A stretch of 55,203 bases of DNA from DASWHF01 sp036393295. Its GTDB lineage: Bacteria; Pseudomonadota; Gammaproteobacteria; Acidiferrobacterales; UBA6901. The notes under the pieces were generated by a model. The model did not search any database and was not told the DNA's origin. It worked only from the letters and a program-made list of their open reading frames with translations. Every line of letters starts with the position of its first letter. Within the stretch, counting starts at the first letter, position 1. Position numbers and translations under genes: made by a program. Positions 34,305 through 42,907 of this stretch are shown piece by piece. The DNA is taken from the NCBI GenBank assembly GCA_036393295.1, contig DASWHF010000162.1, positions 1 through 55,203 of the forward strand, written 5' to 3'.

Positions 34305-35408
34305 TTATCGCGCGAACTCGGGGCTGGTGAGGGCCTTCATGAAGGCCACGAGGTCCTTCTTCTGCTGCTCGCTGAGATCCAGCGGGCGGATGCCGCCGCT
34401 CTGGAAATCGTTGACCGGGTCCTCCGGCTTGACGCGTCCGCCGTTGTTGTAGAACTCGACCACGTCCTCGAGTGTCTCGAGGCTGCCGTCGTGCATGTAG
34501 GGCGCGGTCACGTCGACGTTGCGCAGGGTCGGCGTCTTGAAGGCGCCCATGTGGCGCCAGGCGTCGTCGACCGCGAAGCGCCCGAGCTCCGAGGTGTTCT
34601 GGTTGCCCAGCACCGCCACGTCCACGTTCGCGCCCTTGGCCTTGGCCGCGGAGTACGCGGTCGCCAGCTCGCGCACGTCCTTGCGGACGCGCTCGAAACC
34701 GACGTTCAGATTATGGAAGCGGTTGTCGGTGAACAAGGCGTGGGTGTCGGTGACGGTATGGCAGGACACGCAGCGCCCCTGGCCGAGATAGACCGCGAGG
34801 CCGCGCGCCGCCTCCGCGCTCATCGCCTTCTGGTCGCCGCCGTAGTAGTAGCGGTCGAACGGCGAGTTGCCGGACACCACGGTGCGCTCGAAACTGGCGA
34901 TCGCCTGCGTGACCTCCTTGATGGTGACCTGGTTGCCGGTCTTGCCGAACACCGCCTTGAAGGCCGCGACGTACTGCGGGTCGCTGCGCACGATCTTCAG
35001 GATCGGCTCGTGATCGGGCAGCGCCATCTCGACCGGATTCAGGAACGGCTGGGCCGACTGGCCTTCGAGATCCGGCTCGCGGCCGTCCCAGAACAGCGTC
35101 GCCATGTAGGCGGCATTGATCACGGTCGGCGCGTTGCGCGTGCCCTTGAGCTTGTTGATGCCTTCGGAAACGCGCAGCGGGCTGTCGGTGAAGGCCTTCT
35201 TGTCCTCGTGGCAGGTCGCGCAGCTCACCGTGCCGTCGGCGCTGAAACGCTTGTCCTCGAACAGCTTCTTGCCGAGCTCGACCTTCTCGCGGCTTTGCGG
35301 ATTGGACTTGGGGATCGGCACCGGCGGCAACCCGAGCGGTTCGGCAAGCGCCGGCGCGGCGAGTGCGAATGTGAGCAGACCGGATACGATGAGGGACGGG
35401 TGTCGCAT
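34305..35408 (-). CDS. Diheme cytochrome c peroxidase (CcpA/MauG family)
   Basis: This 367-residue protein has a Sec signal (1-22) and two haem c motifs, CATCH (63-67) and CVSCH (213-217). Conserved features include FWDGRE (107-111), the NPVEM glutamate (about 127) and a late YMHDGS methionine ligand. The family reduces hydrogen peroxide with electrons from small cytochromes. Length fits bacterial Ccp better than MauG. It heads the six-gene minus-strand operon, and two tandem dyads lie 76-113 bp upstream. Confidence 0.92.
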   Translation of the reverse strand: MRHPSLIVSGLLTFALAAPALAEPLGLPPVPIPKSNPQSREKVELGKKLFEDKRFSADGTVSCATCHEDKKAFTDSPLRVSEGINKLKGTRNAPTVINAAYMATLFWDGREPDLEGQSAQPFLNPVEMALPDHEPILKIVRSDPQYVAAFKAVFGKTGNQVTIKEVTQAIASFERTVVSGNSPFDRYYYGGDQKAMSAEAARGLAVYLGQGRCVSCHTVTDTHALFTDNRFHNLNVGFERVRKDVRELATAYSAAKAKGANVDVAVLGNQNTSELGRFAVDDAWRHMGAFKTPTLRNVDVTAPYMHDGSLETLEDVVEFYNNGGRVKPEDPVNDFQSGGIRPLDLSEQQKKDLVAFMKALTSPEFAR

Positions 35409-35483
35409 GATGTCCTCCTTGGTTCTTGGTTCCTTGCGTGCTGGTCCTGCGCACCGGCCTGGTGCGACCGGACCCGAATACGC

Positions 35484-35521
35484 TAGACCAATTCTAATAT
35501 GATGTCTAGACTTTTTCTAAA
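35484..35521. promoter_or_regulatory. Tandem dyad operator upstream of the peroxidase operon
   Basis: On the minus strand, TTAGAATTGGTCTAG and TTAGAAAAAGTCTAG lie 23 bp apart. Each is an imperfect 15-bp dyad (TTAGA-N5-TCTAG) of the 7-1-7 layout used by Fur/PerR-type regulators. The position, just ahead of a peroxidase gene, fits a peroxide-responsive repressor. The regulator is not encoded nearby. Confidence 0.55.
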
Positions 35522-35679
35522 TCCGACTATTCCGCTGGGCGATCGATGGCAGCTGTGAATCTTACGGCATTTCAATAATTTGCATCGATATACCGCTTGA
35601 GTAAGCGCCCATCGGCGGCTAAAGTTTCAGCGACACCGAAGTTCCGGCAGCCCACAACAATAACGGAGGGAGTAAGCCT

Positions 35680-38442
35680 ATGTGGCCGATCGTCGGCGGC
35701 GTGGTCGGGCTGCTGTTCGGGGAATTGCTGTTCGGCCGGCGGGGATTTCTGACCGGCCCGTTGATCGGCATCCTCTTCGGTCTGGTCATCGATCTGCGCG
35801 GGCGCCTGGCCAGACTCGAGGCGTCGCCGCGGCCGGCGCGGGAGCGCGCCCGGGCCGCGCCGCCGCCGCTGGCCGAAGCGCCGGACGAGCCCGGGCAGGC
35901 GGAAGAACCGCAGGAGTTCCCCGCCCCGGTTCCGCAGGCGGCCGCGCGCGCCGAGGCCCGAGCGACGGCCACCGCCCAGGCCGCCGCCGCGCCGCCGCCG
36001 ATCGACGACTCCTGGGACCGCCCCGCCGGGCCGCGCGAGCCCGATATCTTCGACCGCCTGGTCGGCCGGGTGCGCGAGTTCTTCACCAGCGGCAACCTGG
36101 TGGTGAAGATCGGCGTGATCGTGCTGTTCTTCGGCGTCGCGTTGCTGCTGAAATACGCCGTCGAGCACGACAAGTTTCCGGTCGAGATGCGCTTCATCGC
36201 GGCCGCGGCCGGCGCAATCGTGATGCTGGTGGTCGGCTGGCGGCTGCGCACGACCCGCGCCGGCTACGCGCTGATCATCCAGGGCGCGGCGGTCGGCGTG
36301 CTGTATCTGACGGTGTTCGCCGCCGCCCGCCAGTACCAGCTGGTGCCGATCGGCTTCGCCTTCGGGGTGATGACCCTGCTCACCGTGCTGGCCGGCGCGC
36401 TCGCGGTCCTGCAGAACGCCCGGGCGCTCGCCGCGTTCGGCGCGGCCGGCGGCTTCCTGGCGCCGGTGCTGCTGTCGACCGGCGGCGGCAATCACGTGGT
36501 GCTGTTCTCCTTCTATGCGCTGCTCAATGCCGGCATCCTCGGCATCGCCTGGTTCAAGGCCTGGCGCGAGCTGAACCTCCTCGGCTTCGTCTTTACTTTC
36601 GTGGTCGGCGCCACCTGGGGCGCGCGCAGCTACCGGCCCGAATTGTTCGCCAGCACCGAACCGTTCCTGATCCTGTTCTTCCTGTTCTTCGTCGCCATCG
36701 CCGTGCTGTTCGCCCACCGCCAGCCGCCGCAGCTCAAGGGCTATGTCGACGGCAGCCTGGTGTTCGGCGTGCCGATCGTCGGCTTCGGCATGCAGGTCGG
36801 CCTGGTGCACGCGATGGATTACGGCCTCGCCGTCAGCGCGCTGGCCTTGAGCGCATTCTACGTGTCGCTCGCCACCGCGCTGTGGCGCCGCCAGGTCGCG
36901 GGCATGCGCACGCTCACCGAGGCCTTCCTGGCGCTCGGCGTGGTGTTCGGCAGCCTGGCGATCCCGCTCGCGCTCGACGGCAATTGGACGGCCGCCGCCT
37001 GGGCGCTGGAGGGCGCGGCCCTGGTGTGGCTGGGCGTGCGCCAGCGGCGCGCGACCGCGCGCGGTTTCGGCGTGCTGCTCCAGCTCGGCGCCGGCATCGC
37101 CTTCCTCGCCGCCGGCTCCGGCAAGCTGTACTACGCGCACTGGCTCGGGACGTTTGCGATCGACATCGGCCTGCCGCACGCCACGCCGGTGTGGAACGCG
37201 CTCTACCTCGGCAGCGCGGTGATCGGCATCGCCGGCCTGATCTCGAATTACTTTCTCGAGCGCGGCCGGCGCGCGCTGCATGTCCACGAGGAACTGTACG
37301 CGCCGCTGATGCTCGCCTGGGGCATGAGCTGGTGGTTGCTCGGCGGCCTGCACGAAATCTTCCATCACCTGAGCGGCGCGCGCGCTTGGCCCGCGGCCGT
37401 GGCCTTCGTCGCCGCCAGCGGCGGGCTGATGGGCGCGCTGGCGCGGCGGCTGGCCTGGGCGAGCCTCGGCCGGGTGCTGACCGGCGTGCTGCCGGGCGTG
37501 ACGCTGCTGGCTCTGGGGCAGCTGGCGGTCGGGTCCACGCAGCTGTTCGGCGGCTTCGGGGCGCCGGCCTGGGCGCTGGCCTTCGCCGCGCACTTCTGGC
37601 TGCTGCGCCGTTACGAGGGCGATTGGCCGCAAGCCGTGATCCGCCTGTGGCACGCCGGCGGTTTCGTGCTGCTGAGCTTCGTGCTCACCCACGAGGCCGC
37701 CTGGGCGGTCGACCACCTGGCGCAGGCGGCGAATGCCTGGCAGCTCTCGGTCTGGGGCGCGCTGCCGGCGCTGATGGTGTTGCTGCTGCTGCGCGCCGGC
37801 CCGGCGCTTGCCTGGCCGACTGCGGCGCACTGGCGCAGCTATCTGGAAGTCGGCGCCGGCGCGCTGCTCGTGTTTCTCGGCCTGTGGTCGCTCTCAGTCG
37901 CGCGCGATCCGGGCACGCCGCTGCCGCTGCCCTATGTGCCGGTGCTGAGCCCGCTGGATCTCGCGCAACTGCTGGCGCTGCTCGCGGCGCTCGGCTTCTG
38001 GCAGCGCGGCCGGGAGCTCGATCCGCAACCGCTGTCCGACGCGGCGGCGCGCGTGGTGCTCGGCGCGACCGCGGTCGTCGGATTCGTCTGGCTCACCGCC
38101 GTGGTCGCGCGCAGCGTGCATACGCTGAGCGGCGTGGCCTGGCACTGGCCGGCGCTCGCGCGATCGGTGGTGTTCCAGGCGTCGCTGACCATCACCTGGT
38201 CGCTGGTCGCGCTGATCGCGATGACCGCCGCGACCGCGCGCGGCTGGCGCGCGCTGTGGTTCGCCGGCGGCGCGCTGCTGGCCATCGTGGTCGCCAAGCT
38301 GTTCCTGGTCGACCTCACCGGCATCGGCACGGTGGCGCGCATCGTCTCCTTCCTCGGCGTCGGCGTGCTGATGCTGGTCATCGGATATTTTTCGCCGCTG
38401 CCGCCGCGCCGGACGGACGCGGCCCCGGGGAGGACGGCATGA
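35680..38442 (+). CDS. DUF2339 multi-helix membrane protein
   Basis: This 920-residue protein has an N-terminal membrane hairpin, a low-complexity Ala/Pro/Glu linker (about 45-115) and then more than twenty hydrophobic helices, as in DUF2339 proteins. The family is of unknown function and has been linked to envelope integrity and glycan-related loci. A strong GGAGGGAG site precedes the ATG. The next gene encodes a DUF3999 protein; these two families commonly pair, so they likely form a complex. A MITE-like repeat lies exactly between them. Confidence 0.9.
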   Translation: MWPIVGGVVGLLFGELLFGRRGFLTGPLIGILFGLVIDLRGRLARLEASPRPARERARAAPPPLAEAPDEPGQAEEPQEFPAPVPQAAARAEARATATAQAAAAPPPIDDSWDRPAGPREPDIFDRLVGRVREFFTSGNLVVKIGVIVLFFGVALLLKYAVEHDKFPVEMRFIAAAAGAIVMLVVGWRLRTTRAGYALIIQGAAVGVLYLTVFAAARQYQLVPIGFAFGVMTLLTVLAGALAVLQNARALAAFGAAGGFLAPVLLSTGGGNHVVLFSFYALLNAGILGIAWFKAWRELNLLGFVFTFVVGATWGARSYRPELFASTEPFLILFFLFFVAIAVLFAHRQPPQLKGYVDGSLVFGVPIVGFGMQVGLVHAMDYGLAVSALALSAFYVSLATALWRRQVAGMRTLTEAFLALGVVFGSLAIPLALDGNWTAAAWALEGAALVWLGVRQRRATARGFGVLLQLGAGIAFLAAGSGKLYYAHWLGTFAIDIGLPHATPVWNALYLGSAVIGIAGLISNYFLERGRRALHVHEELYAPLMLAWGMSWWLLGGLHEIFHHLSGARAWPAAVAFVAASGGLMGALARRLAWASLGRVLTGVLPGVTLLALGQLAVGSTQLFGGFGAPAWALAFAAHFWLLRRYEGDWPQAVIRLWHAGGFVLLSFVLTHEAAWAVDHLAQAANAWQLSVWGALPALMVLLLLRAGPALAWPTAAHWRSYLEVGAGALLVFLGLWSLSVARDPGTPLPLPYVPVLSPLDLAQLLALLAALGFWQRGRELDPQPLSDAAARVVLGATAVVGFVWLTAVVARSVHTLSGVAWHWPALARSVVFQASLTITWSLVALIAMTAATARGWRALWFAGGALLAIVVAKLFLVDLTGIGTVARIVSFLGVGVLMLVIGYFSPLPPRRTDAAPGRTA

Positions 38443-38448
38443 GCAGAC

Positions 38449-38606
38449 CAAGTTCCTCTGACCAAGCGGGAAAGACCGACACGATGAGTCCCCTCTCCCT
38501 CTGGGAGAGGGACAGGGTGAGGGCAAGAGCGCAGCGAATACCCCCTCACCCTAGCCCTCTCCCCCGCCATGGGCGGGGGAGAGGGAACTTGCTCAGAGGG
38601 TTTCTA
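38449..38606. repeat. MITE-like repeat between the DUF2339 and DUF3999 genes
   Basis: Starting near CCAAGTTCCTCTGACCAAG and ending GCTCAGAGGGTTTCTAA, this 158-bp element carries CCCTCTCCCTCTGGGAGAGGG, AGGGTGAGGG and a CCCCCGCC/GGCGGGGG hairpin. It matches the outer element at 49401-49684 in inverted orientation over its ends and core. Its last bases supply AGAGGG as the only ribosome site of the DUF3999 gene. Confidence 0.85.
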
Positions 38607-39974
38607 ATGGTCGGCACCATGCTCACGGCGCTCACCGCGGGCGCGGCACACGCCGATGCGCCGCCGCGACCGGACGACTTCGCCTACGGCCGCGCCCTGC
38701 ACTTCGCGCCGGGCGGCGCGATCTACCGGCTCGCGCTGCCGGACGATGTCTACCGCCACGCGACGCGCGACGATCTCGGCGACCTGCGGGTGTTCAACGC
38801 CGCCGGCGAGGCCGTGCCGCACGCGCTGCGCGCGCCGGCCGGCGCCGAGGACCCGGTGCCGGCCGCCGAATCGCTGCCGTTCTTCGAACTGCGCGGCGCT
38901 GCGGCCGGCCGCGCCGAGTCGCTGTCGCTCAGCATCACCACCGACCCGCGCGGCGCCATCATCGGCGTGCGCAACACCGATGCGCCCGACGCGCCGGCCG
39001 TGGTGCAGGCCTACGTCCTGGACGCGAGCCGCCTGGAGCGGCTGTTGCGCGAGCTCAGCCTGCACTGGGCGGGCGCGCGCGACGGCTTCGTCGCGCAGCT
39101 GAACGTCGACGCCAGCGACGATCTCAACCGCTGGCAGCGCTGGGTGACGAACGCCGGCATCGCCGAGCTGCGCCAGGCCGGCCATACGCTGACGCGCCAC
39201 ACGCTGGAGCTCGGCGACCGGCAGGCGAAGTATCTTCGCTTGAGCTGGCCGCTCGGCGCCCGGGGCGTGACGTTGACCGCGGCCGCGGCGCGGCCCGCGC
39301 CGGCGCGACGCGAGCCGCCGCGCCGATGGCTGACGCTGGACGCGACCGGCGTCGAGCACAACGGCGGCGTGCTGCACTACGACACGCGCGGCCGCTATCC
39401 CGTCGACCGCATCGACCTCGCGCTGCCGGAGCCGAACAGCGTGATCCAGGCGATGCTGTATTCGCGCGCCGGCGAACAGGACGACTGGCGGCGACGCGGC
39501 CAGGGCATCTTCTATCGGCTCGATGCCCAGGGCACCGCGCTCCAGCACCGCGTGCTGTCGATCGCGGGCGTCACCGACCGCTACTGGCAGCTGCGCATCG
39601 CCGGCGACGGCGCCGGCGATGCGCAGCCGCAGCTCAAGCTCGGCTGGCCGGCGGGCGAGCTGCACTTCGTCGCGCGCGGCGAGCCGCCGTTCACGCTCGC
39701 CTACGGCGGCGCCGGCGTCGCGGCCGCGGCCCAGCCGGTCGACGGCCTGCTGCGCGGCCTGGAACGGCACGAGGCCGAGGCGGCCGTCGCCCCCGCCGAG
39801 GCCGCCGCCCGGCGCGTGCTGGGCGGCGAGGGCCGCTTGATTCCGGCGCGCGCGCCGCTGCCGTGGCGGCGCATCGCGTTCTGGGGCGTGCTGGTGCTGG
39901 GGGTGCTGGTGCTGGCCTGGATGGCCTTTGGACTGTATCGCGATCTGAATCGCGCGCGGCCGAACGGCGACTAG
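38607..39974 (+). CDS. DUF3999 envelope protein
   Basis: This 455-residue protein has an N-terminal signal (about 1-20), a large extracytoplasmic beta-rich region and one C-terminal membrane helix (about 425-445) with a short basic tail. The pattern matches DUF3999, the usual companion of DUF2339. The start codon directly follows a mobile repeat, so the original leader may have been altered; an ATG 12 bp downstream is an alternative. It is probably anchored in the inner membrane with its bulk in the periplasm. Confidence 0.85.
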   Translation: MVGTMLTALTAGAAHADAPPRPDDFAYGRALHFAPGGAIYRLALPDDVYRHATRDDLGDLRVFNAAGEAVPHALRAPAGAEDPVPAAESLPFFELRGAAAGRAESLSLSITTDPRGAIIGVRNTDAPDAPAVVQAYVLDASRLERLLRELSLHWAGARDGFVAQLNVDASDDLNRWQRWVTNAGIAELRQAGHTLTRHTLELGDRQAKYLRLSWPLGARGVTLTAAAARPAPARREPPRRWLTLDATGVEHNGGVLHYDTRGRYPVDRIDLALPEPNSVIQAMLYSRAGEQDDWRRRGQGIFYRLDAQGTALQHRVLSIAGVTDRYWQLRIAGDGAGDAQPQLKLGWPAGELHFVARGEPPFTLAYGGAGVAAAAQPVDGLLRGLERHEAEAAVAPAEAAARRVLGGEGRLIPARAPLPWRRIAFWGVLVLGVLVLAWMAFGLYRDLNRARPNGD

Positions 39975-40078
39975 CAGCCGGACACGTTGGGTTTCAAGAA
40001 TCCTCCCCCCGCCCGCCGACGCGCACTACGCCGCCGGGCACACGAAGACCGCGCCCGTTCCCGGCGCGCTTCGTGCCC

Positions 40079-40104
40079 GATCCGCCGCGTTGACGCGGCG
40101 GATC
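40079..40104. terminator. Perfect hairpin between convergent genes
   Basis: GATCCGCCGCG and CGCGGCGGATC form an 11-bp stem with a TTGA loop, 104 bp after the DUF3999 stop and 39 bp after the end of the convergent PA14 gene. No T-tract follows on either strand. It is a candidate two-way terminator or RNA end-stabiliser. Confidence 0.55.
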
Positions 40105-40143
40105 GGCGTTACCTTCAGCCCGGTCGGAAAAACCGCGCTCCGG

Positions 40144-42546
40144 TTACCAGCGCAGCGTGGTGCTGGTCACCATCGTGTTGTTCACCTCGACGTACTCGGA
40201 CACGCCGGCGGCCGAGTCGTCGACGACCAATACATAGTATTCGACATTGGCCAGAGCCCCGAGCGGCCGATAACAGGTCTTTCCATTCACGCTGCTGCTT
40301 GCCGCGGCGTTCAACGACTTGAGCGCGCGGCCGCAAGTCCCCGACCCGTTGGAGCTGCCCGCCAGGGGAATATCGGAGGCCGGCTCAAACACCGTGTTGG
40401 TGGACAGGTAGTATTGAACGTTGAAGGCGCCGGCCTTCGCGGTGCCCTGGTTTTTCACGGTCTCGCTGACGCTCACCTTGGTCGCGCTGTTGGTGGCACG
40501 GGCGGCGCTCAAGGCCGTGGGGAACAGGTCCACACCGCTGACGCTGGTAATCGTCGTCACGGCGCTCGCGACGTTGTTGCCGGTCGCCGTGTCCTGAAAC
40601 GTTCCCGGCACATCGAGCGTCGCCGTCGCCGTGAGGGTTCCGACGGCGGCGGGGACGACGTTGAGCACGTAGGAGCGCTGCTCGCCGCTCCGGACGACGC
40701 CCAGGTAGCAAGTGACCGTCTTCCCGGTCGAGGTCGGGCTTCCGGAGGTGCACTGGGGGGAGGTAAACCCTGCGCCCAGGGTCGTGCCGACGGGAAGCGC
40801 GATCGTGACTTTGCCTTCGCTCACGGTCTCGGGACCGCTGTTGCTCATGAACAGGTAGTAGTTGAAGCTGGAGGCCCCGGCCGCGACCGTGCCGTGTGAT
40901 GCCAGGAAGGCCTGCACCGCCAGGTCGGCGGAGCAGGTCCCGTCGCGCAAGGACTTGTTGCAGCGCATGACACCGTCGAAATCCCCGTGCACGTCCCACC
41001 AGTTACGGAGCGGCTGGCCCTGATAAGTCTTGGTGTTGTTGCGGCCCGGCATGTTCTGCCAGTGCCAAGTCGTGTAGTTGATCACCGAATTGTCGAAAAT
41101 GTAGCTCGCGTCGGTATCGGGTTTTCCGCATCCATTGATCCAATTTTGGCAACTGATGGGCGACACCGTTCCCAGACCGTCCGGATTCCAGTCCATGCAG
41201 TCAGAGTAGGCGGCCGCGGTGTTGTCTCGGTCGTACTCCGATCTCGCGTTCGGCGCGTTGTGCACATTGCCGCACCGGGCGCGCTTGGCCACGGTCGGCA
41301 TGGACGGGCTTTTCCATCTCAACTGCGCGGCGGCGCCGCCGCCATTCTCGTAGTACTCCATGGACATCGAATACAGCTGGTTGGCATTGAGGGCGATCGA
41401 TCCCTCCAGGGCCGCGACCTGATCCTTCCAGCTGTCGATCACCAGGGTCTCGGTTCCGGCCGATTGGTCGTAGATCCTCAGGCGCACACCATCGTCAACG
41501 AACACTTTGAACGTATAGGTCTCGGTGTACGCCGGCATCAGCCAAGTGGCCCACCGGACGCTGAATCCATCGGTTGGAATCGTCGGGTCCGGGCTGCCGC
41601 CGCCCCAATCGAAGAGTATGCGCGCATCGCCGCGATTCATGGCCGGCGGGTCGGTCAGCGTCATGTTGCTGAAATACTGCCCGAAGAATATTCCGCCGTA
41701 GGGGATCACCGGTGACGTCGGATCCCGCGGGTAGCACGGGGAGATGGTCTTGCCGTCGTAGGTCTCCTGGTCGCCCGCGTAACAGGCGACATTGAACAGA
41801 TCGAAGATATTCGGGCCGGAGCCGGTGCTGGATACGTGATACACCTCCGCCTCCAGCTGGTGTCCCCAGACTTCGGCGAACAGGTCTTCGCGGTCGTAGG
41901 TGTGCGTGTACACACGATAGGAGTGGTTGCATACCGGAACGCTCTCCGTCCCACCGTTGCCGATGTTGCCGAATGGACCCTGCATGAAGGACTCCCAGTG
42001 ATTCAGGCCGTCCCGGTGCCGCCCCTTCAGTATCCACACCTCCCGCACTCCACGGTTGTTTACATAGTCGCAGATATTGTGGCTCGTCATGACGCTCGGG
42101 TAATCGATGTAGCCGTTAGCCCCGTAGGGTACCGCTTCGATGTGCTCCTTGCTGTCGACAATGTGGTAGCGGAGTGCCGCCTGGGCGCTGCCATTCTGGT
42201 AACGGAGATAGGCGGAGCCGCCCTCGGCGGCCAGCTTCATCGCCAGGATCTGAGCGTTCACGGCATTGAGCGTGTCGGCATAGCTGTTTTGGTATCGCCA
42301 CCAGGTGCCCGGCGCAAGATTCGGGTCGACGATGATGTTGTTCTTGTCGATATGCAGATACTTGATCACCAGCGTGTTCACATCGTAGCTGGAATCCCGG
42401 TTCCCGGCGCCGGCGGTGTCGGCGAAGACGGTTGTGATCAGGACACAGATGACGACAGCGAACATTCGCTGCATGAACGCGGACAGCGGCGCCGTGAAGT
42501 CCATTGGGTTCCACCGGGTGCGGGTGGTCAAGACGACGTATGACAT
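40144..42546 (-). CDS. Large secreted protein with PA14 and repeat beta-domains
   Basis: This 800-residue protein has an N-terminal signal region (hydrophobic about 28-45). An unrecognised domain spans about 50-270 and seems to resume at about 415-540, with a PA14 domain (about 285-412, IFFGQYF...FKVFVDDGVRLRIYD...YYENGGGAAAQLRWKSP) between them. A DUF11-like beta-domain (about 550-650) and a CARDB-like domain (about 667-795) follow. PA14 domains bind glycans. AGGAGG lies before the ATG at 42546. It is divergent from a LuxR-type regulator with a 22-bp palindrome between. It may be an adhesin or a glycan-acting enzyme. Confidence 0.82.
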   Translation of the reverse strand: MSYVVLTTRTRWNPMDFTAPLSAFMQRMFAVVICVLITTVFADTAGAGNRDSSYDVNTLVIKYLHIDKNNIIVDPNLAPGTWWRYQNSYADTLNAVNAQILAMKLAAEGGSAYLRYQNGSAQAALRYHIVDSKEHIEAVPYGANGYIDYPSVMTSHNICDYVNNRGVREVWILKGRHRDGLNHWESFMQGPFGNIGNGGTESVPVCNHSYRVYTHTYDREDLFAEVWGHQLEAEVYHVSSTGSGPNIFDLFNVACYAGDQETYDGKTISPCYPRDPTSPVIPYGGIFFGQYFSNMTLTDPPAMNRGDARILFDWGGGSPDPTIPTDGFSVRWATWLMPAYTETYTFKVFVDDGVRLRIYDQSAGTETLVIDSWKDQVAALEGSIALNANQLYSMSMEYYENGGGAAAQLRWKSPSMPTVAKRARCGNVHNAPNARSEYDRDNTAAAYSDCMDWNPDGLGTVSPISCQNWINGCGKPDTDASYIFDNSVINYTTWHWQNMPGRNNTKTYQGQPLRNWWDVHGDFDGVMRCNKSLRDGTCSADLAVQAFLASHGTVAAGASSFNYYLFMSNSGPETVSEGKVTIALPVGTTLGAGFTSPQCTSGSPTSTGKTVTCYLGVVRSGEQRSYVLNVVPAAVGTLTATATLDVPGTFQDTATGNNVASAVTTITSVSGVDLFPTALSAARATNSATKVSVSETVKNQGTAKAGAFNVQYYLSTNTVFEPASDIPLAGSSNGSGTCGRALKSLNAAASSSVNGKTCYRPLGALANVEYYVLVVDDSAAGVSEYVEVNNTMVTSTTLRW

Positions 42547-42787
42547 AGGATCCTCCTCGCGAAGCGCGCCTGAACCGACCGGCGACTGGGTGGGAAACCC
42601 GCATTTCGGCTGGAAAAACCCCGCGTTCGTCGGATGATGGCGCGAGGCCTGCGGGACGGTTGGGCGGGCCGTGAGTGAGCCGTGGTGACACCGGCCCGCC
42701 TGGTGTACATTATTTCCGGCATTTTGGTTCCATCGCTTGGCGCGTTTCCCACGAACTCGCATTTCACACGTATTGACGGTGGGAAAT

Positions 42788-42809
42788 ATATAGGTCAATT
42801 GACCTATAT
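42788..42809. promoter_or_regulatory. Perfect 22-bp palindrome, putative LuxR operator
   Basis: The sequence is symmetric around AGGTCAATTGACCT with ATAT added at each end, 22 bp with no mismatch. It lies in the 361-bp gap between the PA14 gene (start 42546) and the LuxR-type regulator (start 42908). Size and symmetry resemble lux-type boxes, so control of one or both genes by the regulator is inferred. Confidence 0.75.
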
Positions 42810-42907
42810 CGGCGTGAGGGCGGCACCACTAAGTTTGTTGGATAACGACGATAAATCACCGGCTCATAGCGACGGTGAGGCCGCCAAGGGCCGGCGGGAG
42901 GAGAAAG

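Noticed and set aside
35572..37830. Long frame antisense to the DUF2339 gene
   Set aside because: The product is charged, low-complexity and without motif, while the plus strand gives a normal DUF2339 membrane protein with a strong ribosome site.
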